A stretch of DNA of 64,000 nt, from NCBI GenBank assembly GCA_029964075.1, contig CM057141.1:15314001-15378000 (forward strand). The letters run 5' to 3'. Below the pieces are notes generated by a model. The model had not been told where the DNA came from. It ran no database searches and was given only the letters and a program-made list of their open reading frames with translations. A program made the position numbers and the translations under genes. Of the stretch, positions 35,301 to 47,300 are shown piece by piece. The stretch's first letter is position 1; every line of letters begins with the position of its first letter. The DNA comes from Patiria pectinifera (lineage: Eukaryota > Echinodermata > Asteroidea > Valvatida > Asterinidae).

Positions 35301-38300
35301 ACAACTTTACAGGATGCTTCAGACTGTCATTCCCTTACAATCCAGTAAGGTATTTTGTGATAATTTGATCATTTTGTTTTTTGATGTTTGCATATTTTGT
35401 ATCTTTCCTTTAATCTGATAACCGAAACATAAAAATCCACTGATCTCTTTCTCTTTTAAAGGCAAACATATGGGAAAGCTTTTTTTTTCAAAATACCCTG
35501 TATTTACTTTCCGGCAGGCGTGATTTGGATGTTGATCACTATGGATTGGACAAACTGAAGAGACGCGTGGTCGAATACCTGGCTGTTCGACAATTGAAGA
35601 ATAGCCTGAAGGGTCCCATTCTGTGCTTCGTTGGGCCACCTGGAGTTGGCAAGACGAGTGTGGGTCGCTCTATTGCACACACTTTGGGACGAACCTTTCA
35701 CAGGTACAGTATACCTTTAATTGTATTACATGTAGTTTCCTTTCCAAAGGGGTCATGTCCATACTGTTGTGCGCCTATCAATTGTTTGATAAAATCCTGG
35801 CCGAATCTCGCTGGCCTCCCAACCCCCCCGGCCCCTGTCAATGTTGTCTCTCATTGCGCGGTGTGTGCTCCATCAGCTGGAGAGAACAACATTGACCGGG
35901 GGAGCAGGGGAGTGGGTGACCGTGGAAGGCTAAGGTTATTTCCAAGTGAGTCCGGGAAGTAAAAATAATACACGCCCAGGTGACGTTATCCCGGTGAGTA
36001 TCCAGCTCGCTCTGGGACCCGCCTCGTAGACATGTAGTCTGTGGCATAGTTTCTCTACGGAACCAGTCTGTTGTTGTAGTCCTTCTAACTACTGCAGTAA
36101 AGACACATTAAAGAGTGTTGGCACAAGACTGTTTCATTGACTGACAACGAACTTGAAGATCTGGTGCTGAATAAATATGCAAAATCTACGAAGGCCGTTA
36201 ATAACAAGGCAGTGAGGTCACTTAAAAAAGACAGTGAGGCTACTAAATATTTATGAGGTAAAGTAAAACAAATACAGCAAGGTTTATTTCTGGAAGATAG
36301 TTGGAATCACTTGTCCCTCGCATCGGGAGGTAGTCAAGCTGACCTACACCGAGGGACCAGTAATTCCCACTACTTCCCCTCAAACCATGCTGTATTTGTA
36401 TTCTACGATAGCAATAGTATTTGAGTTCAAGTGTTTTAGTTTGTCATCTGAACAGAAAGCAGAAGCTTATCAATTCTGATGAAAAACATTTTTTCTTTAA
36501 GTCAGTATTCAAGATAACCAATGATTATAAATTTAGTTTACTTTCAAGCAGTAATCACATTGATACATATCAAGGGAATACTATCCGCTCTGTTAACAAG
36601 CACCCCCTCACCGGCAAAGGAAGTACAGTTGGGGGTGACCGACTGACGCCATCTTGCCTGACTGCAATTCATTTGCAGCGAAGCGCGGCCACTGCATGTA
36701 CATACAAATCCCCTGGTGTACGCGCGTCACACACAAGGAACGGTGCGCATCAACCAGCAAAATGTCCCGCCCATGGGACGTCGTTGCTAGGTAACAGGGC
36801 GCCCTCTTTTGTAAGCGCATGGAGCTCATAATACATTCAGTGAGTTCTAGAAGAGGAAACAAATAGTTCAACAAAGTGCTCTTCATTTTGGTTATATTGT
36901 AGGATTTCTCTTGGAGGCTGTTGTGATCAATCTGACATTCGAGGTCACCGCCGTACATACATTGGTTCCATGCCAGGGCGTATCATTCATGGACTGAAGC
37001 TCGTCGGGACCAATAACCCTGTCTTCCTCCTAGATGAGATTGACAAACTGGTAACTATGTCATTTAGAAGAGTTGTTTGAACTTTGCATGGTAAATCTCC
37101 TGAAGACGAGCAGAGCATACTGCTCAAAATGTTGAGACACTTTTCTCAGTTTTAACATCAAGTGTATGCATGTATCTGTTCCATCTCACTCTTATCCCCT
37201 TTCATAAACTACCACTTTAATAAAGAACCATCAAAAGTTGTAAAGTTTGCAATAATTTTGTTCTACCATTTTGGCATGCAGTGTGATCAACATCGCCTGG
37301 CACATGGAGATCAAAGCAATGCTTATTAAGCACCATTGTAGCCGGCATACGGGGCGCGCAGGTTCTCACGTCCGGTTTTAAATATCACTGAATGGTGTTC
37401 ACACTGCAGATTGAAACCACCAACGTGATAATGGGCGCTTGACCGATAGAAATTAGTATTGTCCTTTTCACACTAGAGCCTCTCAACCCGGGTTGAACTC
37501 AACCCTGGGTGAACCCAGTGCCGCCCCGGGTTGAGTTTTTGATTTTTCAACCCCGCGTTCAACCCCGCATCGTTTCACACTTGTTTCATGCAAATCAAGC
37601 TTATCATGCTCAGTTACTACTGTTTTGTACCCTGGCGAGAATCTCAACCCGGGTTGAAAATCTCAACCCTGGTCTGGAGCAGGGTTGAGTTCAACCCTGG
37701 GCGAAATCAATCTCGGGGTTGACGCAGGGTTGACGCAGGGTTGAAATTCTTTAAGTGTGAAACGATGTATGTTTTCAACCCTGCGTCAACCCCGAGATTT
37801 GTCTAGTGTGAAAAGAGCTTAAAATTGTCCTAGGACTAATGACTTCAGGTTGAAGGTGTACATGTATTGGTACAATGTGTGGGAGGTAAATGGTTTATGC
37901 ATGGTTACACACTCAGAGTAGTGTTGATCTTGTGAATTTGGAAACTTAATAACTGCCTTTTTACACATACCTTTGCAGGGGAAGAGTATGCAAGGAGATC
38001 CTGCTGCAGCATTGCTGGAGGTCTTGGATCCTGAGCAGAATAATGCCTTTACAGATCAGTATCCTTGCCAAAAGAACTTAATGCAAAGAAGAGTATTGTG
38101 TTCATATTTCGTGAGGTGATAGATGGTGGTTTGGGCAACGTTTCTTATTTCTGGGGACAAAACCGCTTGACCTTCACTTCCGGTGTTACCGGAAGTGCAA
38201 TGAAAGATAAATATAACTTGAAAATGAAAGCATTTTACTACAGATATTTTACAAGCATTTTACAAACAAACTAAGTGCTTACTGAGAAATTCCAAAAAAA

Positions 38301-41300
38301 CAATACCCAAACAGCATTGATGACTTCGTCACTCAAAAAGGCACCCTCTAGCGACCCAAGACAGATAGATTTTTAAAATATTTAACGAGTGAGATTTAGT
38401 TGAAACTTGGTGTGTACCTAAAGTGGGATGTGTTATAGATGAAATTGATGTGACGTCACGATGATGTCATCACGTGACTATATGAGAATGTCATCACATA
38501 TTATATGCCAACATTTATTATAAACAGAACTACACATCCTTCCTTGATGGAACTTGAAACTTAACATGTCACATGTCACAAAAAAAAGTCGCCGAAACAG
38601 CCCTGTGTTTGTCCACAAACATACAGTGGGGTGCTGTGGTCCAATGGTTACGGTGTTCGACTCGTGTGCTGTGGTACACGGGTTCGAATCCTGGCCGTGG
38701 GAACATGGTGCTTGTGCTCTTGAGCAAGGCACTTAACCACTATTGCTTCGTCCTTCGGATGGGACGTAAAGCCGTAGGTCCCGTGTGTTGTGTAATGCAC
38801 GTTAAAGAACCCAGTAACACTTGTCGCTAAGAGAAGGGGTTCGCCCAGGTGTTTCTGGCAGTGGCCGCAGCACCTTGTAAACCCTGGTGCCACACCTCCA
38901 GTTTAAATTCCCTAGATGGAATATTTCGTAGGACCACCAACCAAGTACCAAGTATAAGTCTAGTTAATCTTTTTAACAGTTTTTACTATCATGTATGGCT
39001 ATTCCTCCATTATGTCAGAGATGTGGTCGTTGGTGAGACAGATGATTGTCAGTTTGATTCCTTAGCCAGCTTTCTTCAGTTATCTCAATGTTCCCTTCGA
39101 TCTTTCGCAAGTTCTCTTCATTGCCACGGCTAATAGCACAGGAGACATCCCGCCAGCTCTGAAGGATCGAATGGAATTGATCAACGTCCCTGGCTACACG
39201 CAAGAGGAGAAGCTCCACATTGCCACACGCCATCTGATCCCCAAACAACTCAAGGAACATGGGCTGACTGCTGAACAGATACAATTCCCTGAAAACTCCA
39301 TTAAGATTATAAGTGAGTCATTTTAATTCAACATTTTGTAGCAGTGGAACCTACATTGTACCTAAGCGCCAAAGATGACATCCTGAAAAATGTGTTATGT
39401 ATGATAAACAAGACGCACAAAATCGGTTACTCACGTTACGAAAATGTAACGTGAGTAAGCGATTTTGTGCGTCTTGTTTATCATACATAACACATTTTTC
39501 TGGATGTCATCTTTGGCGCTTAGGTAGGTCTAGGTCGACTATATCTACCATGGGGATAACAGTTATTAAACCTTTTCTGTAAGATAATTACACCCCAAGG
39601 AAACTCAAAAGTACATCAAAAATGTAATGTGAGTTACCGTGGAATTGCCCGCATGCTTATTTTTTTAATCTTTTGTTTGATAGTTGCCAAGTACACCCGA
39701 GAGGCTGGCGTAAGGACTTTGGAACGGAAGATTGGAGCGGTCTGCCGTGCTGTTGCAGTCCACGTGGCTGAGACACAGACACATTCTAAGACAATCATGG
39801 ATACAGCCAACAAAAAGACTGATGCGGATGATGATGAAGGACAAGATGTAGATCATCAGGGAACCGAATTACTGGACAAAGCATCTCTGGTTGCTACAGC
39901 TGATGCTGCTATCACCCATCCTCCTGATATGCCCATTGTCATTGACAAACATGCCGTTAAAGATATCCTCGGGGTAAGATGTTTTAGGTATTATTGGCAA
40001 TTCCATAGTTTGTTCAGAGATGAAACTTTTCCGATTTTAATCGGAAAACCAACTTTTTGACTTTTCAAACAAAATTTCTGATTTTCTTACACTGTGTCCC
40101 CGCAAAATTTGATTTTGTAATGATTTTTCCAGAAAATGTGATTTTTTTGTTAGACTATAATTTGGACAAAAAGGCGATGAAAAGTCGATGAAAACGGCAC
40201 GTAAAAATAATCGTGACCGTAGTTTTTATCTCTTTCACCAGTCACAAATTGGGTGTTTCTACAGTAGGAACACCTAGGCCAACGCTGATCGGACCCTTTT
40301 TCTGGCTGGAGAATAGGTTAAACATTGACCTATGACACGGAAAAATCACTGCGGCACATGGTACACAAAGATCTTGCATGGTGCGTGCATTGCGCATGAA
40401 CACGTAGGATGCTATAGCCGCTACAAAAATGTTACAGATGGTCAAACGCGAGGATAATCTCTCCGAAATAGAAACAGGTGTTACAGATAAATTCCAGTGG
40501 CGATGGTTGGAGGAAAAAGATAACAACAGGGACTATTTCCCGACGTACATTAGAAAACTGCATTTACCAGGGAGATTGTTTTTTAGATTTTACAACGTTC
40601 TTGTGGATATCGTTCTCGGTAAAATTATACATGAAGGGACTGCGGTCGGGCACACATTTCCGACACTGATTTTGGTTAGGCGAAATTTCTGATATTTTTT
40701 GCTAAGGCCAGTTTTATCTTTGGTTTGTTGCATTACACTTCTTTGTACCTTTAATTGTCATTTTCCTGTTCCTTTTACTATATTTTTCATTCTGGGGTAT
40801 AAGGGAACGAGCAGAAAAAAGTTATTACGAGTCAAATAGATGCTCTGAGTGTCTTTATACTGACTTTGTAATTACGGTAATAAACGTGAAAACATGAAAA
40901 GAAACCACAGCTTAATAGGAAACAATGGGAAAATCCCAGTTAATTGGCATTACTGACTAGGAACAGATGAAAACTCTGGGCACAATTGCAGAATACCCCG
41001 CCACTCGATCTATGCACCTCTTAGCCGACTACGGAGTCACGGTTGGTTGCCCTCAATAAACCTTTTCAGCGTTACATGTATGTAGTATTTGTCATGCTCC
41101 ACTGCACTGCAACTCAGGGACAGGGTAGTTGGTTTGGACTTACAATTTTGTCAGCAACTCCCATTACTTTTGTGTTGCTTCGTTCTCAAGCATATAAGGA
41201 CTCCCACTTCGTAGCCGCGTAGCTGACAATGGACTTGAATTGTTTCTTTTCCATTGATGCCAACCTCGTAGCCAGAGATTTTAGGGGTGTATTTCCGAGT

Positions 41301-44300
41301 GGCGGGGTATTCTGCAATTGCTCCAAACTCTGATCAAATATGAGCAAGAAAGGAAGTTTGATAAGATGTAGGAAATTTGGATATTAATTTGAAGGGGGGG
41401 GGGGTGGTCTGTTCCCACCTGGCACTTTAGCTGTTACTATTTCCCTGATGCGTGTTGGAACTTTCATCACCGAAAAAAAGTGCTCATAAGAATGCACTGT
41501 ATGAGGTGTAATAAAGCTTTGTAAATAATGAAAGGTATGTGGTAACACCATGTGTGAATAATTTCTCAACTAAGAGAATGGTTCTGAAAAGAACCAGAGG
41601 TCAGTATGCTCTGACCGTCTTCAGGAGAGTGCCTAAACTCTAAGAAAGTAAATACTTAAGTGGGCACCAAGCTTGCTCTAGGATCCCAGCTACTTGGCAT
41701 CCACACAAGATGCAACTTCACACTTCATTGATTTCGCTTTTGCTCCTTAAGTATTTACTTTCTTGGAGTTTAGGCACTCTCCTGAAGACGGTCAGAGCAT
41801 ACTGACCGGAACGTCCAGTTCATACCTCTGGTTCTTTTCAGAACCATTCTCTTAGTTGAGAAATTATTCGCACATGGTGTTTCCGCAAACCTTTCATTAC
41901 TTAGTATCTCCACCATGCAAAGCCTCAAAGCTTTGTAACAGTCATGTACCAACTTTGCTTCACTGGTTCAAGTTAACATTTTAGTAAAGAAATCATTCGG
42001 TGACTGTTATATTTGTTTTCAGATTCCAGTTTATGAGAGTGAAATGTCTGAGAGACTGTTGCAACCAGGTGTTGCTGTTGGTAGGTTGGCTAAGATAAAC
42101 TATGGCTCGATCCCTGTAAAGAGTCGTTTTAACATTGTTCATTTTTAACCCTCGGAGTCGAGTGACCAAAAAAATCACACCGTGAAACCACATGGAGAAT
42201 TTTATCACCACACTGTTTTTAGGTTAACAACCCCCTCATGCACAAGATATAGGCAGGTCACATGGTCTTTGTGTGGGCCAGGATTGTTTACGACCTGTCT
42301 GAGCTCTGGGCGGCACGAGGGGTTGACACAGAGAGATCGGCGGCACAAAAGGGTTGGCCACTAAGATATCCAAAAACTGCACAAAGGCATTAGGCACCTC
42401 TTGGGGCTGCTGTCTTTCAACACTCCTTACTCTGCAGTGGTTAGGGTCTGGCCAATGGGAGTCTACAGGCTTGTGGTGTATAACAGGGGTGAGGATTACA
42501 TGGAATCGTGGCCTTATTGGCCCATTGAAAAAAAGTTATGACCATATTGGAGAATTTTATCACCACGTGGCCACACCGAGGGTTGAAACAAATCTTTACA
42601 ATTTAAAATTTTCTTTGCAAAATACATTCATAACTTGAGATCCTTTATTTTACGGAAATAATGAATTGTGTTCCATGTTATTTTTCATATTTTTTTTTAA
42701 TTTAAAGGGCATATACAACATTTGCACACATAGTAAAACCAAAATACCAAATGTTAACGAAAAACCTTACTAGGATGCTGGCAAATGACAGTCTAAAGCA
42801 TCCTGCAAAATTATGGCACCTGGTGTGAAGTCATTTTCAAGAAAAGTGTTTTTTTTTTGGTATAAATTCCCAACGGTGGTCGGCTGACCACCGTTGGAAA
42901 ACCTGACTATTTTTCAACTACTGCTCCAAATGTACCATTTTTTTCAGCGACACCTTTGTGATTGGTAACAGATTATTAACCGAATCATGGAAAGCAAATA
43001 ACTTTGCTTTCTTAAATCCTGACTATTGACAGGACTGGCATGGACTGCCCTTGGGGGTGAAATCATGTACGTCGAAGCTACCAAAATGGATGGAGATGGT
43101 ACCCTGACTCTGACTGGTCAGTTAGGAGATGTCATGAAGGAGTCTGCTACATTAGCTCTGAACTGGGTCAGGACACATGCCAAAGAGGTCAGTCAACTTA
43201 GCAATACACATGCAATTGCATGCTTTTCACTTCTATTTAACCATCCCAAATCCTCCAAAATCGTCTTTGCCAATGTGGAGGAATTTGCAGGATTGAGGTT
43301 ACATGGCAAAAGTGCGTTGCTGATTTCGGAGGACGCACTGTGTCAAGGTCTTGGGCCGGACCTTGTGTTGTTTATGCTCAGCCTAGCATAAATTTAGTCC
43401 TTGATTATACTTGAAATCCTCCGCACTGCTCCAGGATGTCACTGCCTCTGCCTCAGCCTATTGACAGTCATAGCTGGAGGATTTTGCAGGATTCAGGCAG
43501 TGGTCTCCCCTCCACGGACCATATTCAAGAAGTAATGGAGGAATTTGCAGGATTGAGACTATATGCTATTTTTCCATGAGGCCAATTGGAGGATTTTGCA
43601 GGATTGAGGCTACATCCTAACAAAAAGGCCTCGGGAGTTTAAAGGGAGTTAGGGTTAACATTAGTGCTGCTTTGTCATCTCTGGACTATGGCGTACTTTC
43701 TGGCTGAACTTCCAACTCGTGTAAACTCCACTAGTTCATTGACTCAGTAAGTTATGGGATCTGTTCAACAATTAAAAAAAAATACTGCTCAAACATGAAA
43801 AAAAAAGGTCAGTTTTATAGATTTGAAATCAAGTTAGTCATGAATCCTCAATACTTGTTGGTGCAAACTTGAAATTATGATCAGATCAACATGTCATTGA
43901 CAATGTTGATAATTCATGTTCGTCTGCATCTGTATACATGTCTAGTAGTAACTAGAGGAAGTGGGTGGCGAATGACATACATGTACCTTCAAATACAGAT
44001 AAATCAATCTTAAAAATGTAATATCTGAAAATGGATTGGCTTGCCTGAATTCTAACACAAACCATCGGAGCAACAACAGTGATAAAATTCACTGAACTTG
44101 GCAATGTGAAGATGAATCTGATTGTTATTTTTATGAATTTTATCTAGAAAACCTTTGTAAACAACTTGTTTTCTTTGACGTTATGCATGAAATTGTGTTT
44201 ACTTGTTAAAATAATTTCTAAAAGAAGTTTGGTAAAAGGTAATAGATAATGTAGACGTCAGGTAATAACTGCCCTTTCTGGCAACACTGCGCATTTGATT

Positions 44301-47300
44301 TTGAAGTCTAAGGTACCATTTTTGAATAGTATATGCCAAAAAGAAATCGCACGGGAATAAGACTTGACTCAAGTCGGAATTGCTTTAAAGAGGTTGTGGA
44401 ATGCTCGAAGACAATTCCGTAATTTTTCGGGTATATGTAGCCCAAGGTGTGATGAAATAAAAACGACTATTGTGTCTGTCATGAAATGAGTACAAAAGGT
44501 ACTTTTGAGAGCTGTTTTTCTGGTCCTGTTTCGACCCGAACGTGCAATTTGTGTAAAAGTCGTCCTTGGGGGCAGCAAACAAAACATAGTAAATCGTGAC
44601 GTAATAAACAGGACTCGTTTATACTACGCTGCATCGGGAGTCCTGTTTATTACGTAATGATTTACTATGTTTTGTTTGCTGCCCCCAACGACGACTTTTA
44701 CATTCGTTCAAATTGCACGTTCGGGTCGAAACAGGACCTGAAAAACAGCTCTCAAAAGTACCTTTTGTACTCATTTTATGACAGACACAATAGTCATTTT
44801 TATTTCATCACACCTTAGGCTACATATACCCGAAAAATGACGGAAATGTCCTCGAGCATTCCACAACCTCTTTAAGTCAGCATTTAAAAAAAATCACAAA
44901 AAGCACTTAGTCTACATCTTTCCAAAAGCGCGACAAGTCACACAAAACACAATCACAGCATTAACAAAGCTTTACAGACTGTGTACGTACACCTGGCAGA
45001 TTGACCAAGTCTTGGTTGCTGCATCACATGAAAATAACATGTACATGTACGTTTTTAACGTACATGTACGCGGTACTTTCCTCGCCTTCCACCGCTGTGA
45101 CCCGGGTTCGAATCCCGCCTGGGCCAATATGTGGATTGGGTTTTCAGTCCCTACCTGATTCCGTGGTTTTTCCCCAGAATATTCTCCTGGGGTTTTCCTC
45201 CCACCTCCAAAACTGTAACTTCTTACTGTCTTCTCTCCAAAGGTTTCTTCAGGCTTGCGAGCTACAGTGGCTAGGGCGCTTTTGAGGAATCCTTGGTTTC
45301 ATTACCAGAAATGATTAATAATTGATAATAATAATAATAATGTTGGTCTGGATTTGACGCAAGAGTGCGAGCGTTATACTGCACGGACACATGCACCATG
45401 CATGCATTTACCATAGGCACAGACCGAGCCCAACTCAGATTTGGGCCAAGTCTACACAGGAATGGACTAATACAATTAAGATTTTGTGACTTAAACAAAT
45501 TATAATTACATTTGGTTTGTCCATTATGTTTTCCCAGTACGGTATACTTGCTAAGGAAGGTGTTGACCTGATGGAGAATACCGATGTTCATATTCACTTT
45601 CCTGCTGGAGCTGTGGGAAAAGATGGCCCCTCGGCTGGTATCACCATTGTTACTGTACTCACCTCTCTCTTCAGGTAGGGATCACAATCAGGTATAGAGT
45701 AATTTGCTGAAGTCGCACCTTCAGGCTTTAGTGAAGTATAGACTTAAAACATATGTAAAGTCAGTGGGCCGTGCAAATGGAGCGGAAAACCAAATTCGTT
45801 TGTCTTGATACACGCCTCGAGCATTGGTCACCAATCACGACAACGAAATAAACCTACTGGTGTTTAAGACTACTTGGGCAACCTCCGTGGTCTGTGGCTA
45901 GTGTGCAATGTGTGTGTATTTTAAATAAACAAGGCAGCGCCCATGCCTGAAAGTGCAAGTTGAGAGTTCATTTTTTCTCAATCCAAAACGAACAAAATTT
46001 GTAAATAAACTCCATGAATAATGGGAGTCATTACACTCTTTACGCCAAGACAATAGTTTTGGTTTTTTGGAGCGAGCTGATACTAATTATAGCTGTATGT
46101 TATCACTAGTTTTACATGTTTCCAAGTGGATTCCCTACGTACGGGAATGCCAGTAGGCTGTGTTGTTGGTAAGGTACTGCTGTATACGGACTGCAGCTGA
46201 ATTCCGATGTCACTGAACTGGACATTTGTTATGTTTTTTTATTGAATGGAAAAATCAATATTTTTAGATTAAAAATAGGGGTGGGTGGTTTGGTCAAAAC
46301 AATTTCGAAAAAAAAAATTGAAATTGACAAACAGCTAAAATTTCATCTTATCACTTTCAACTCATCTTTAATTTTTTTTTTTTCAGTGATCGCCATGTTT
46401 GCCAAGATACAGCTATGACTGGTGAGATTACACTGAGGGGACTTGTACTGCCGGTGAGTAGCCTCAACCATTGTCCTCGTTTAATGGATTACATTAATGT
46501 GGTTGCATCCTTGAAAATTGCAAACGAAAAACAAAACTAGGCAAAAACTGGGTACATAATACATTAAATAATAACCAGAATTGTTAAAATAAAATGTTAT
46601 TTTGATTTTCTTAACAGAGATGCCACTTTTCCGGTTTTAAGTGGAATTCCGTTTTTTTTATATCTCACAAAATTCCGGTTTTTCGGGCCTTCAAAATAAA
46701 CCGGAAATAAAAGAAGAAATAGTTGAAATGCGTTGATTTTTCCTAGTAAGCGCTCTCGATTTAGTACATTTAGGCGCACGCACGGCACAATGTTGTTCGT
46801 TGAAGTAGTCTTAAAAATAGTCTTTGTTGTTGCTGAGCCTGCGTGCGATACAGGCGGCCAACGTTCTTGCACGCAGTGGGGGCCACCCGATAGTCCGAAG
46901 GTTCTGTAGTCCGAAGGTTCAATAGTTCGAATGCACAAAACTTTGTTGATCCGAATATTCGATGCAAAAGATATCTTTGAAAATGTTATCTTTAAGCAAA
47001 AACATGTTGGCTAGAACTTGTATGAAACAAATTCTCCCCGTTGATACATAAGTGGCACAGCAGTTGTAACAAACGTACATGTATTTATTTCTGATCCTTG
47101 TTTAGGTTGGAGGAATTAAGGGCAAGGTACTTGCAGCACACAGAGCCGGCATCAAAAGGATTATTCTACCAAAGCGCAACGAGAAAGACTTGGAAGAAGT
47201 GCCACAGAGCATCAAGGTAATTATGCCATAACAGAACATAGCGCTCATTTGCTTTGTTACAATTAGAACTGTAGTAAATATGCTGCAACAGGACCATTTT

